Shown: positions 31,484-43,577 of the stretch, piece after piece
How positions within the stretch are numbered: the stretch's first letter is position 1
Layout: each line of letters begins with the position of its first letter
The notes under the pieces: model-generated
What the model saw: only the letters and a program-made list of their open reading frames with translations
What the model was told of the DNA's origin: nothing
Databases searched by the model: none
Translations under genes and position numbers: made by a program
NCBI GenBank assembly: GCA_030295235.1
Contig: AP026162.1
Span: 2,108,001-2,172,000 of the forward strand
Length of the DNA: 64,000 bases
Source: Fistulifera solaris
Taxonomy: Eukaryota > Bacillariophyta > Bacillariophyceae > Naviculales > Stauroneidaceae
Direction: 5' to 3'

Positions 31484-32890
31484 ATGGCGGAAAAAGAAGG
31501 AATGGAGAAAGATTCTTCAATAATTGCCGTATCAAATTCCTCGGCCTTTGAATGGCCTCCAGACCCTTCATGCTACGAACTCATAGGGAAGATCGGACAA
31601 GGAGCTTTCGCTACAGTTTGGAGAGCAAAAGCTCCGGAAGAGAGAGAATGCGCAATCAAAGTTCTGAATCTTGATCATGTAGATACAAACTTAGCGGAAA
31701 TCCGGCTGGAAGTTCAGGCGATGAGACTTTCCTTACACCCGAATATTCTGACCTGCTATGCGGCATTCGTAAACGAAACCAACCTGTGGCTATTGACGCC
31801 ACTCATGAGCAAGGGAAGCTCGCTTCATTGTTTACAAAGAGCTCGAAGAGTATTGCGTGATCGTAATGAGGTAGCAAAGATGGAAGATCACATCCTTTAT
31901 ATTCTGCACGAAACACTGTTGGGGCTTCAATACATCCATGAAAATGGTCAAATACACCGCGACATAAAAGCGGGCAATGTTCTGCTGGACGGAAACGGAG
32001 ATGTGCGGATCGCTGATTTTGGAGTTTCTGGGTGGCTGGTGCAAGGCGGTGCACAGCAAGAAAAGGCAAAAACATTCGTTGGTACTCCATGTTGGATGGC
32101 GCCGGAGGTAAGCTGCACCTAGGTCTACAATAGCTGCCGCCGACTCTTCTCATATTTTTGGATGGAAAAGGTGATGGAGCAAGTACACGGATATGATTAT
32201 AAGGCCGATATCTGGAGTCTCGGTATCACTGCTTTGGAGCTTGCGAAAGGATACGCACCGTACGCCAAATATCCACCCATGAAAGTTTTGATTCTCACAA
32301 TCCAAGAGGACCCGCCCTCATTGGAATCTTACATAGACGACGATGATGACGATTTGGCATGCTTTGAAGAATATACTCGGACGTTTCGCACCCTTGTGCA
32401 GTTATGCCTACAGAAGAATCCCGCAAAACGACCCACTTGTCAAGAGCTGCTGAATGGTAAAATACTCTCTTTCATGAATGACCCAGCCGTGCGTCAAACG
32501 AAACGAGAAACAATTCGATCACAAGTATGTGACATTGTACCTGACGTGGGGTCGCGATCTTCATCTTCATCTCCCAGTAACCGACAAATGCCGGGCAATG
32601 CCCCGATATCCATTGTCTTGTCGAAAGAAGTAGATCGACCGCCTGGTACAACTTGGGTGTTCCCGGATGGCTCTCAAGTTCTTTCATCATCGATGACACC
32701 CGTGTCTATAGATGATGTACTGGAAGAGCTAGATGAATTCGGTAAACAGACTGGCGGTGAGCACTATAGATCGAAATCGGCGGAAGAACTGGCGAAGAAC
32801 TCTGGCGACGATAATGTTCAGGATGACCTTGACGCTTTTATGGATGAATTTGAGCAGAATACTGCCGGTGAAGACTTTCGACGCCTATAG
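31484..32890 (+). CDS. Ste20-type protein kinase (OSR1/SPAK-like)
   Basis: Two exons, 31484-32107 and 32171-32890, with a 63-bp GT-AG intron directly after the APE motif; 447 residues. Kinase motifs: GKIGQGAFATVWRAK (Gly loop, about 35-49), CAIKVLN (Lys59), HRDIKAGNVLL, ADFGVSGWL and VGTPCWMAPE. The HRDIKAGN and GTPCWMAPE wording marks the germinal centre kinase branch of Ste20 kinases, closest to OSR1/SPAK, which control ion transport through WNK signalling. The C-terminal 170 residues are acidic and Ser-rich; a conserved C-terminal RFxV-binding domain of OSR1 is not evident. Intact frame. Confidence 0.88.
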
Positions 32891-33074
32891 ACCTAGTCGT
32901 TGTATAGAAATAATAATCTAACCGCTAATCGATTGTTTATGACTTATGACATTCAACCATTTTTCCGCCTACCTGTAGTTGAGTCTGTACGTCTGTCGCT
33001 GCACTGTGCGCGAAACTTCAAGCTGCTGCGTTTGCCCGTTTTGAACCGCATCGCAACCTCACAAATAAGGCACC

Positions 33075-34666
33075 ATGGCGGACGCTTGTGAAAACGCTGT
33101 TTTGACCCATTTGTCGCAATTCCCCGACGCTGTTATCAGCGACACATTTCCGTGGTCGAAGGAAAACGGCTTTGATCACGGAGCGGTCGTCGGATGTATT
33201 AAATCGCTCGAGGTCGACGGCTATGTCGTCGCCGAATCGCTGTCGACATCCTTTTATACCTTATCTGATGAAGCGGAAGGCATTCTAGCCAATGGAATTT
33301 CACAAGAAATGGCAGTATTCAATGCGATTGTTGCGGCTGGATCAATTTCGGAGCCGGATCTTATTGCTGCCGTTGGGAAGGATATAGCGAAAATTGGAAT
33401 GGGCAAGTGTATGCAAAATAAATGGATTCAGAAGGACAAAGAAACAAAAAGCTTAGTGCCCGCGGCAGTAGCTGGGGATGTGAAGGACGAAGTAGTCGAG
33501 CAGTTACAAGCTTTGAAGGAGGGAAAGTTTGCAGAAGATGCCATTTCGAGTGAGGTACGGCCTTGTTACATTTTTATTTAGTCTATCTCAAATTCTTTTC
33601 TGACTCACAACTCTCTATCTCAAAGGTCAGTAAAGCTTTGAAAAAGCGCAAGCTTATCAATCTAACGACTAGAAAATCGATGAAAGTTGCTCGAGGACCT
33701 TCCTACGCGCCTGTTCGAAAAAGAAAAGCGGCGGATCTCACCAAGGAGATGCTTGAAACCGGGGCTTGGCAGACAACCGAGTTCAAGCCTTATAACTTTC
33801 AAGCGTTTGGTGAAAAGGTCGGAGGTGGATACTTACACCCCTTACTCAAAGTTCGTGCCGAATTTCGAAAGATTCTGTTGGAGATGGGATTCGCAGAGAT
33901 GCCCACGAACAAATGGGTGGAATCTTCGTTCTGGAACTTTGACTCTTTGTTTCAACCGCAATCGCATCCAGCACGCGACGCCCATGATACGTTCTTCATC
34001 AAAGAGCCAGCTTCCACTGTCTCGGTACCGGAAGACTATTATGAACGCGTGAAAACGATGCACGAAGTTGGTGGGTCGGGCTCTATTGGTTATCGATACG
34101 ATTTCAAACGCGAGGAAGCCTTCAAAAATCTTCTCCGAACGCACACGACCGCGGTTTCATCGCAAATGCTTTATAAGTTGGCGAATCAGGAAGGTGGCTT
34201 CAAGCCTGCTCGCTACTTTTCCATCGATCGGGTGTTCCGTAACGAAACTATGGATGCCACGCATCTCTGTGAATTTCACCAAGTGGAAGGATTGGTCGCC
34301 GATTACGATCTATCTTTGGGTGACCTGATTGGAACGATTGAGACGTTTTTCAAGAAGATTGGAATCACCAAGCTACGCTTCAAGCCAGCTTTCAATCCTT
34401 ACACAGAACCATCGATGGAGATTTTCGGTTATCATCCGGATTTGAAGAAATGGACAGAGATCGGCAACAGCGGTATGTTCCGTCCTGAGATGCTTGCGCC
34501 TATGGGGTTGCCAGAAAATGTACGTGTGATTGCTTGGGGCTTGTCACTAGAACGTCCAACTATGATTAAGTATCGTATTAAGAATATTCGCGAGCTCTTT
34601 GGACACAAGGTTGACATGGGAAGGACACGAACGGCTCCAGTTTGTCGCTTCGACAGTCAGGCTTAG
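33075..34666 (+). CDS. FARSA: Phenylalanyl-tRNA synthetase alpha subunit, cytosolic
   Basis: Exons 33075-33554 and 33626-34666 (71-bp GT-AG intron); 506 residues, as in other eukaryotes. The N-terminal half has winged-helix tRNA/DNA-binding repeats ([40 protein letters not shown]). The class II catalytic core holds [19 protein letters not shown], the DTFF entry, motif 2 [35 protein letters not shown] for the phenylalanine pocket and motif 3 [20 protein letters not shown]. It pairs with the beta subunit, encoded elsewhere. Intact frame. Confidence 0.94.
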
Positions 34667-34841
34667 ATATCTTCTTAAATGATGTTCCATACTACGGGAG
34701 CAAAGACTACAGACTAGTTATCAAAATTCATTTGATCGTCCCAGTCATCATCGTCGTCTTGGTGTTCGTCATGATTCCGATTGTGGTATCGAAAGGAGCC
34801 TCCAGGAGTTAGTCTGGCGGTCATGTCAACGTCAAGATCTC

Positions 34842-37138
34842 TTATGGAGCCAGTGATCGCATGCAGACCCTTGCTTCCACCCTTTTTCCTACTTTGCGAC
34901 CTTTTTTCTGATTCTTAGATTCTTTGGAAATATCACGCTTCATTCCTTGCAAATAAGTCTTGTATCCAATTTTCGGTTGAAAGAAATTGACATGAGAATC
35001 AACTAGACCTTCATCCGAGCTGTCAACATTTGTTACTGCAACCTTCTTGTTGGCTAAGCGGATACCGGCATAAATGTTGAGCAACGATGGCTTCATTTTA
35101 GGTGGGTCAGCAGTGTTTCTCATTGGCGTCGAATCGAATAAGTCGTCGTCATTGGAAAACCTCTGTGGATTGCATAAAGTCTGAGATGGTTTCACTTTTA
35201 CAACTGGAGTCTTGATCAAAGAATACCATTGCTCGCGGCATTGCCCTGGTGACTTGCCATCAACGGCTGCTGCTACCTGATCCCAAAATGTTCCCGACAT
35301 CGGATTTGATTGCCGATGAGCATGCTTTAATTGCTCGAGTTGTACAGGTAGCCATTCTGTTTTACCTTTCAACTCGATCGGATTATCGTTGTTAGTCAAA
35401 GAACAACTGCCATTTGCCGCGGGCATGTTAACACGATTTGTGGAAACTTCGTCGCGTTTGAGGTCGTTTTCGTCGCTTTCCAAATTAGGATCCGATTTCT
35501 TTTTCGGAACTTTTTCATCGACATACTCGGATGCATTGCTTGCTTCTAAACGTGAGGAACTGTTGACAGTAACCTCATCGGAGAGTCCTTCATCAGCAGG
35601 AATGTCTGGGCTGCTACCTGATCTCGCGGAAGGTGTGTAGAAGGCTGTTGGCTTTCTATTACGCTTTGATCGTTTGACAGACAAAGCAGGTTCAACACAA
35701 TTCAGATAATCACTATTGTGGCTATGCGCGAAGGGCTCCGCAACTTTTACATCTCTTGTGCGTGAAGTGTTACAATCTTCCAGTGGCTTTAAAGATGGAT
35801 CTATGACGGGCGAAGTTGGCGGTTTCTCGTTCCTAGTACTTTCCTTCCTTGAAGAGCTCGATTTTTTCCGTGTTCTATCTACGGGCGAAGGATCATTACA
35901 GGATGACGCTGCTGGATTATATGGCTGATCCTTAGCACGAATCGTTCCTGAGGTTAAAACATTCTCTTCAATGGAATGGAAAAAGTTTGTTGGTTTCCTC
36001 GACCTTTGCGATCGTCGAGTTTGCTTTTCACTGTGGTCACAACATTCATTGGCAGCAGGACAAGATGGTTCAGTGATAGTTGGCGATGATTCGACGTCAT
36101 TGTTCTCCAGAGCAGCGGGGGATTTCGTTCGTTTTGTTGGATGTCGTAGTTGTTGAGCATTCAAAGTTTCCTTTTGAATTTGATCACCAGATTCTTTCGC
36201 AATACCACCCGATGGATCAGAGTTAATGAGTTCAACGTAGGATTGTTTCCGAACAGCGCAGTTTTTCGCGGGGGAGACCTGCAAGGTTGCGTTTAAATTG
36301 ACGACGGCGTTTGATCGATCCACTAGCTTCGACAAGCCGGATTTATTCGGCGTTTTCTTCCGATCCTGCTTCTTCGGCACGGATGCTAAGCTAGGAGAAA
36401 AAACTTGTTTCTCGTTTTTGAACATTCCACGTGGTACATCTTCGATCGAGACCGGCAACCATATTCTGTCATTGCGCTTAGGTGAAGCAATGCTCAGTCG
36501 TTCCATGAGACTTTCGAGCCCCATACTGTCTGAATGATGTGGTCTTTTCGGCCGTCTAATGTTTTTCGTCTTCTTCACATGCTTTTCGCGCGAGTTTGCA
36601 AGGCGCTCCGACTTGTCGCTGATATCGAGTGAGTTGCGAAAAGAGTTGCCAGCCCATCGCTAGATTGCGCCTTCTCGGGCGTCAAAGAGTTCTGATCACT
36701 GGTAACTTCATCACTTGCGAAAGAATCCGTCATGCTCCGGTTTTGGGAGAAATTGGGTTTGCGCGATTCTGCTTCAGTCACTATTTTTCTCGTTAGCGCT
36801 GGCTTCCCTATTGTCGTCTTTTGAGACCTCAATGAGTCACTCATAAAGGATGCTAGCACCCCTCCAGTTACAGACTGCTTTTTTGCGATCGTTTTCGGTA
36901 CTTTGTTTCGGAGAGAGTACCCTGATCCACTGTCCTTATTTGTTACCCGACGGCTGCATCTTACATTAGTCACAGACGCTAAAACCGAAGTTGACTCTGA
37001 AAAGTGAACTCTTCGTTTGACCTCTTTTGCATTTTCTTCTTTCGTCTTACGTTCTCCGTTGCTGGCAAGGCTGTCCATTGCCTTCAGCCGTACCCCCGTT
37101 TCGTTACTGGTCGACCCATAGACGCGAGAGAATCGCAT
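34842..37138 (-). CDS. SANT/Myb-domain nuclear protein
   Basis: About 765 residues once the T4 run at 36583-36586 (plus strand) becomes T5; this joins the open frames 37138-36575 and 36578-34842 as RAKKHVKKTKNIRRPKRPHH. Most of the protein is disordered, basic and Ser-rich, with repeated RSKRNRKPTAFY / RSQRSRKPTNFFH motifs that look like chromatin-binding basic patches. One ordered domain near residue 600 (TEWLPVQLEQLKHAH, TFWDQVAAAVDGKSPGQCRE, QWYSL) is a SANT/Myb fold. A centromere protein of the KNL2/MIS18BP1 type is one possibility, since those pair a SANT domain with long disordered regions, but the SANTA domain is not seen. Treat as chromatin-associated, function unknown. Confidence 0.68.
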
Positions 37139-37605
37139 TCTATACTCGGAAAGCGATGCAGTGATAAAGTCATTTGTTCAAGAATGCTGAGAACAGAATT
37201 GTATGTTGCAGCATCAAAACAACAAACGCAAAGATTGCCGTCCATCGTTTGTTGTTTTTTCTCTCACGATTTTGTGACCCGCACTGTGCTGGCGGGCGCG
37301 CTTCGCGGCACCAGGCTACAACTTGCGTCTATACAACAGATCAAAAGCATACAGCCCTTAGGATAAACATATTATTTTACATAAGAACTTGGTACGCGCG
37401 ACGTAATTAGTATCACTTACGATGTAGTGGCAATAATGTCGTTCTCACATCTCTGTCACGCATGACGGCATGACGTCATAACTCGGCCTGTCTCTTTTTT
37501 TTCTTTCCTTCCCTCTCATTCCTATCCAATAATGGCTATACTCCGGGGTATTATGTTTGTGAAGTCTATTGTCAATACGTCTCGTTAATACAATCTTGTG
37601 TTTCA
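37139..37605. other. Divergent intergenic region SANT / ferredoxin
   Basis: About 465 bp with the 5' ends of both genes. Contains a polypyrimidine tract at 37490-37520 and the TACTCCGGGGTA dyad; no gene. Confidence 0.45.
37539..37550. promoter_or_regulatory. TACTCCGGGGTA dyad upstream of ferredoxin
   Basis: ATACTCCGGGGTAT, 56 bp before the ATG at 37606. The same 12-mer occurs before two other genes (48207, 60165). Regulatory role is inferred. Confidence 0.4.
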
Positions 37606-38351
37606 ATGATGAGAGCGCTGAACAAAATCATTTCTAGAATATGTGTGCGTGGCGGAGAAAAGACTCAACAATATGTAACGGAACAACCGTTTCGTCAGCG
37701 TTTGCAAACGGCCAAGACATCACTTTATTCGACCAGTGGTAAGAAGTTGCGGTAGCATTTGTTCTAAGGTTTCTTCTTACTTAGTTATTTCGAACCAAGC
37801 TGTTATCCGGCAAAAAACTGTTCCAATCGTGTTCGTAGAGTCCGATGGCACCGAAAAAGAAGTGATGGCTGAGATCGGCAAGAACCTTCTCGATGTTGCA
37901 CATGGTAACAATGTCGAATTAGAAGGTATGTAATCGGGTTCGAAATGTGTGCTATCAGGGATGCTGAATTTTGACACTATGCTCATTTGATGCAAACTAC
38001 AGGTGCTTGCGGTGGTGAGCTCGCCTGTTCGACATGTCACCTTATTTTTGAAAAGTCGATATACGACAGTCTTCCCGCAAAGACGGATGAGGAAGAAGAC
38101 ATGTTGGATCTTGCCTTTGAAGTGACTGAGACGTAAGTGGAGCACGCCGATGGTATTTGTTGCAACTATACAGTGACTTACTTCGAAGTTGTGGGAACTC
38201 GCAGATCGCGCTTGGGCTGCCAAATTTTAGTCCGAGAAGACTTCTCCGGAATGAAGGTTAGTTGACGCGACTTTTAGTTTCTCTCCCAGTTCGTTTGTCT
38301 CAATGTTTTTATTTGATTGGATAGGTGCGGATCCCCGACGATGGCTTTTAA
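37606..38351 (+). CDS. Mitochondrial [2Fe-2S] ferredoxin (adrenodoxin type)
   Basis: Five small exons: 37606-37738, 37785-37925, 38003-38132, 38205-38256, 38325-38351; introns of 46-77 bp, all GT-AG and phase-consistent. The first acceptor is uncertain: 37798 would also keep the frame, making the first intron 60 bp. About 160 residues. The N-terminus is a mitochondrial presequence ([15 protein letters not shown] and following). The core has [20 protein letters not shown], the cluster ligands in [12 protein letters not shown] (Cys-x5-Cys-x2-Cys), [15 protein letters not shown] for partner docking and the fourth Cys in SRLGCQI. Adrenodoxin-type ferredoxins donate electrons to Fe-S cluster assembly and to heme or P450 enzymes. 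This is the most intron-dense gene here. Confidence 0.9.
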
Positions 38352-38948
38352 CGATATGTCTCTAGAGTAGTTCAAAGCAATGTGGTGCAAGCTTCCTATC
38401 TGTTCTAAAAGGATCGATCCATTATCCAATCTTCTTTGCCGTTACTAGTACGCATACCTAGCCAAAATTGTGAGCCATAGCTATAGCTAGATAGCATAGT
38501 TTTTGGGGTTGACTACGGGTTTGATTGCCCGCAACTTCTCAGATCGCGGTTCGGGGTTCGGGGGACGGGGAAAACTAGGTAATCACAGAGACACTGTGGA
38601 AGATGATGTAGTTGAAGGAATTAAGTAAAATTGTTAGCGCACAGTTTATATAAGGCGGTTTTTTCCAACGGATAAAATTAGTCCGTTGTCAAGGATAATT
38701 AGACAAATTACGTCGTTGCGGACTACTTTTGGCGTTCTATTTAGTTGTTGAAACACAAGATTGACTCCGCCGTCTTTTTTCTGAAGAATGTTTTTCAACG
38801 AACGAATGAAATTGAAAACGCCCCCACGCTCATTTGACTCTTAATTTAAAGAATCATCGTTTCACGATAGATCCATAGCGTTGCCGCAACATCTCGCTGA
38901 CTTTATTATATCTGAAGCTTTCGTCTAGAGAATAAAAGAATTTTGAGC
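38352..38948. other. Intergenic region after ferredoxin
   Basis: About 600 bp without a gene. GGTTCGGGGTTCGGGGGACG near 38548-38567 is a short GC-rich direct repeat; otherwise AT-rich. Confidence 0.4.
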
Positions 38949-40448
38949 ATGCCGTACCATCGATACAATAATAGCGAAGACGATGAAGATGCAGATGGAG
39001 TGGATACTATCGTAAGGAATGCAAACATTTTCCTCGACGGAGAATCTGTAATCCTGCCCGAGTCGACCTACGGAGACGACCAATTTGCCGACGATGTGTC
39101 TTCCATCAATAGCTCCATTCATCCGAATAGAGACGTTGTAACGTTTGAAAACGATCTTCCGACCAGCTCGCGTCACCTGAAAATCAAAGGGATCAGCCCA
39201 CAAACCAAAGACACGACACCCAGCTTTATCGAAGAGAAATCCCGAACCTCGAAAGATACACGGAGCGTACCGACGTCGCAAAGTCAGCCCGCTGAAGTTG
39301 CATCATCCTCATTTTGCCTTTGTGGGTCCGACAAGCACCGACTTGGCTGAAAATTGTTTTTTTACTCAGTGTCCTACTTTTGGTCGGGGCGATGGTTCTC
39401 GTTGTCGTGGGACTCGTGTTAGCCATGTCTTCGAACGACGAAGACTCGAATGCATTGACGGGTGGAGGCAATGGTACCTTTCCGCCGAGTACGCAGACTA
39501 CGTTGGCTCCGGTGGCGACGCCGACGATCGACGAAACATCACCGCCAACTTATCCACCGAGTGATTTTCCTAGTACAATCGTGCCTTCGCAAATGGACGA
39601 GGATCTTCTCACAATTTACGTCACAATGGGAGAGTTGGAAGAGGATCTCGAGCAACTATCGTCGATTCCTACTGCTTCTGGCAATTCGGTTTTAGTGCAT
39701 CTGGGGAACTGGAATACAGATTTTTCAGAGAATGGGTGCGAAGACATTGATTTTGATGAAATCAAAGGCATCTACTCGAATTCTTCAGTGCCTGTCTATT
39801 TCGTCGTCGGTGACAGTGAATATGGCGGTAAGTTTATGTTCGCAAAAAACTTTTTACGTTTCAATTTTTTGTCTTAACGATCGCGCTTTGTGCTTCTTAG
39901 ACTGTTCGGATCCAGTCACTGCTTTGGATGAATGGAGAACTAACCTCGTCGGCTACGAGAGCGAATACTGGGAATCACCACCGTACCAAGTTTCCCGCAG
40001 TGAGCGAAATCCGGAATTGTTTGCAATAGAAATGGGCAATACTGTCGTTTTAAGTGTGAATGTGGGACAAATACAAGCGGATGGGGATGACAGGGAGGCC
40101 AGCAGAGTATCGAACGAAAGCTTGAGATGGATCGCGGCTCTCTACGAGGAGAATTGGGATGTCCAGCGCAACTTCGTTCTGCTCTCTAGTCAATTCTTAC
40201 CCGGGAATGATGACCAAAGTATCCGCTTTTTTGAAAATTTGTTGGCCGACATTCCGACATACGATCTAATCCAATTTTACTGGATCCAAGTAGGAGACGA
40301 CCAGAACTTGGATATTTTGTCGCAGTACGATGGTATTGAAAATCTTGATGTAATAACAGTGGTCAATCAGTCATGGCCATTACTTCGAGTTGCGATCAAC
40401 ACGTCAGATGTTGCCGAGGAACCGATAACATTTGGCTACGCTAATTGA
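38949..40448 (+). CDS. Type II membrane protein with phosphoesterase-like ectodomain
   Basis: Exons 38949-39827 and 39901-40448 (73-bp GT-AG intron, phase 1); about 475 residues. The T4 run at 39312-39315 must be T5 to join the cytoplasmic part to SSFLPLWVRQAPTWLKI and the anchor (VFLLSVLLLVGAMVLVVVGL). A Thr/Pro-rich stalk follows. The outer domain reads SVLVHLGNWN, CEDIDFDEIKGIY, VPVYFVVGDSEYGDCSDPVT and ALDEWRTNLVG, which parallels calcineurin-like phosphoesterases (…PVYFTPGDNEW-DC…). The usual metal ligands look partly replaced (HLGNWN for a GD-x-H type site; GDSEY for GDNEW), so catalysis is doubtful. Converges on the dehydrogenase gene, stops 45 bp apart. Confidence 0.65.
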
Positions 40449-40493
40449 GAAAGTAGCAAGGGGTAATCTATTAAATTTTCTATGTTTGGTCGA

Positions 40494-42807
40494 CTAGACG
40501 CAATAGGTGAGCCATTTCGGCGATTCCCGAGCCATTTCCGCGAATTCTCTGTCAACTGGCATCGTACTCTGCAAGAACAATTTTAAGTTAAGGACCATAC
40601 TGGATCAACACCGCAATAAAGGAAACCCAATACTCACCTTAATGTGACCAAGCGGGAAGTAACAGCTTACGAAATTACCGGCCATCGGAAACGTTTTCAT
40701 AGGCTCTGAAATAACCACGCGGTTATATACGTTGCCTTCTGACACGGCTTTGTCATCAGGAAGGTAATATGCTATTTCGTGATCTTTGCAAAGGGAAATG
40801 AGGCCAGTATTGTCGGGATCAATCACAAGCCCTACCTGGTCGCGTGCATTGGTCGCATAGAACATTATCACTATCGGTGCAACGTCGTCCCATAGAGTTG
40901 TACTGGAACAAATCAGGAACGTTTTTGACTGAACGGGAGGTCTTTGCAGACCCCACAGCGCAGTCCTGGATGTACCAAAACCTTCTTTCGGATTCACTTG
41001 GGTAGCATCCCTGATGTAACCGATGACGGTAAAGCAATATCCTTGAACATATGGGTCATTTATTTGAGCAAGAAGCATTTTGACACTTTCTGTGTAGAAC
41101 TCATCCATTTTTAGGCCCTTAAGATAGTCCAGCGAATATGTAGCATCGTAAGATGGATTGGAACTCGGTACGACGACCGGAAACTTGGTGTAGTTTTTCA
41201 AATCACTTCGCGGAGGGAACTCTCCAAAGATCTCGGCCTCTTGAGGGCGTGCTTGACACGTCAAAGCAGGCGGCATCTCTGGGTTGTCACAGCTGCCGAC
41301 TGTATTCACGACCATCCCCGTCCTTTCAAATAATCGTAGTAGCAGAGCTATACTGTCTTTTCGAGGACCATTGACGGCCAAGCTAATAGGCTGGTTTTCG
41401 TTCAGCCAGCTGGCAACACAATCCAAGTTAGCATCATCCTCAATATCTAGCTTGGAGAAATCCACAACGACCTTTCTCCAAAACTCATTGATTCCTGGTT
41501 GCGGCAGGGTATTTTCGATCTTGATGTAGGCGTCAACTTCATTGTGAACATTGTAACCTATGCTAGGAGGCTGCGTTCCTTTGGGCTGGGCGAAAATCCC
41601 AGCAAACACAGACTTCTCAACCGCTTCGGTACCAGTCTCGAGTTGTTGTGTCTTATCGAAAATCGACATGAGCTCGCCATCGTGAGCGGTCTTTGGAACA
41701 ACACAATGACGTAAGGCTGTACATTGACCCGAACTCTCGATCGTCGCGCTGATCTGAATCGCGTTCTTGACAGCGTCAGTAAGTTCTGTCGCTACCATCG
41801 TGTTGGGACCTCCCGTTGATGCCACTACTTTGGGATAAGATTTCATGATTTCGGCGGCCATTTCTCTGGAGGATGTGGTGTACAAGTTGCCTGTGTAATT
41901 CTCGCAAGACTTGATAATATCTTTGATATCCTCCAGCGAACACGACAGAAAGGTGATCATACCCGGATCAATACCGTGCTGCACGCAAAGTTGAACCAAC
42001 AGTTCCGCCCATCGATATGCATGTTGAGCCGTGTTCGTCCTTCCCAGAATCACACACGGAATTCCAACTTCCAGCGAGCGTATCGTCTTGCGAAACAGAT
42101 CCAGAAAATTGGTAAAGTTAGAAACACAACTCACGTAGATTGCTTGTCGGTTAATGAGAACTTTTCCGTGTGCTTCGTCTCGTAACAGTAGGTCATTCAA
42201 ACGTTGCTCTACCACATTGGCCATGATGGCCTCCTCAATCTCGGTGATACCATCTTGCTTCATGAAATCCAAACATTGATTACCGACCAAAAATCCAGCA
42301 TACTCATCGGACAGTAATATTTTTTCAATTTGGCGCATCGGTTTCCGGAGATCTTTGTAAGGAGAATCATAATCTCGAATGTGTCCTTTGAGCATTTCGA
42401 CTTGTTCCGATGATGCCAGCCACTGGGAACCATTTTCCTCACCCAACGCGTTGATTGTTGTCACCATTGTTCCGCCTTTCAGCTTTTTTGCCGTAGAGTA
42501 TCGTTGTCATCTACCATGAATCATGTTTGTGGTGTTCCGACCAGAAAAAAAAACGCTCGGTGAGTCCTATGACATGATGTAGACGAGAGTATGCTGGCCG
42601 ATCACTTACGGGAGAATCGTACCACAACTGGCGATCAAAGGAGTCCAGGTAGGTCAAAGCACTTTGGCGGAGTCTCACTGGATCAGGTGTAGGAAGATTA
42701 TTGAAGCAAGCCGCATATTCTGTGGTGCCAAAATGGAAACTCATCGTACGACGGCTTCTGTACAAAGGATTACAACGAGGAAAGACGGACCTCAACGTTC
42801 GATTCAT
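40494..42807 (-). CDS. Divergent aldehyde dehydrogenase superfamily enzyme
   Basis: Three exons: 42807-42610, 42482-40638 and a short last one 40568-40494; introns 42483-42609 (127 bp) and 40569-40637 (69 bp) are GT-AG and phase 0. 705 residues. The simple open frame runs on to 40605, but a GTGAGT donor at 40637 and TTCTTGCAG acceptor give a better end, STMPVDREFAEMARESPKWL. The N-terminus looks mitochondrial (NRTLRSVFPRCNPLYRSRR). ALDH-like features include FLDLFRKTIRSLEVGIPCVI, ASTGGPNTMVATELTDAVKN, the likely catalytic Cys in SSGQCTALRHCVVP and FGTSRTALWGLQRPPVQSK. Nearest in flavour to the pyrroline-5-carboxylate dehydrogenase/PutA branch, with an unusual long N-terminal region. Substrate not predictable. 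Confidence 0.75.
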
Positions 42808-43577
42808 TCTTGACTAAAGCAGTGTCTTCAATAAAAATTACAGCAGGAAGTTGAAGTAAAAGCTGTAAACATTGATTGTGATGGCATTTGCGTTCCGAAG
42901 AACATTTGCTTTGCAGAAGTGCGGTGTCAAAGATTTTTTCTGTTCGCGATAAAGCAAATAAAAGCGCGGTACCGCGCCCGCTGTCCCGCCCCCTCGTGAT
43001 TAAAAATCGCAGTAGTCTAGCCGTACTTCTTCTGGCCTAAAGTCGCTAGCATTCACGCAAAGTCGAATACGGCTTTGAAAGATGAGGATGAGTACAGGTA
43101 AGCAATCTATACGTATTGCTATAAAAGTCTTTGTAACCACGGGGACGTATTCAAAAGTCAGTTTTGTCAGGTAATTTTTCGAGATACAATCGTCTACCTT
43201 ACAACGTGGATAGTCTAGGACTTAAAATATAATATCAAAGTTAATTATTTATCGTGTGACCTTTACTCGTGAAATACTCTGTAATTAGTTCGCCTACTAT
43301 TCCATGAACGACTTCAAGATGGTCACGCTATCATCTGATTTTATTGATTGTTTCCAGCAGACCTTTTTAATGCCCTCGCAAGGGCAACGGACATTACAAG
43401 CTCCCGGCAGTTGAATTGATGATTTGATTTTCTATAATCTCGGTTGAAGCGCAGATGAACTTATTACGAAAACTTGGTCTAATTAGTTTCGCAATCGATC
43501 GGTATTGCCAACCGATGTAACCTATCTAAGTATGCCGCTTTCGCAAGCGCGTTCGACGCTGAAGCCTCGCAATATTT
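42808..43577. other. Intergenic region dehydrogenase / cyclodeaminase
   Basis: 770 bp without a supportable gene. Includes a GC-rich run near 42972-43000 (CGCGGTACCGCG is a perfect 12-bp palindrome at about 42967) and CCCTCGCAAGGGC near 43372, also dyad-like. Confidence 0.45.

Noticed and set aside
40605-40637. C-terminus VSIGFPLLRC of the ALDH-like frame
   Set aside because: This is translation of the start of an intron with a GTGAGT donor; the spliced end is preferred.
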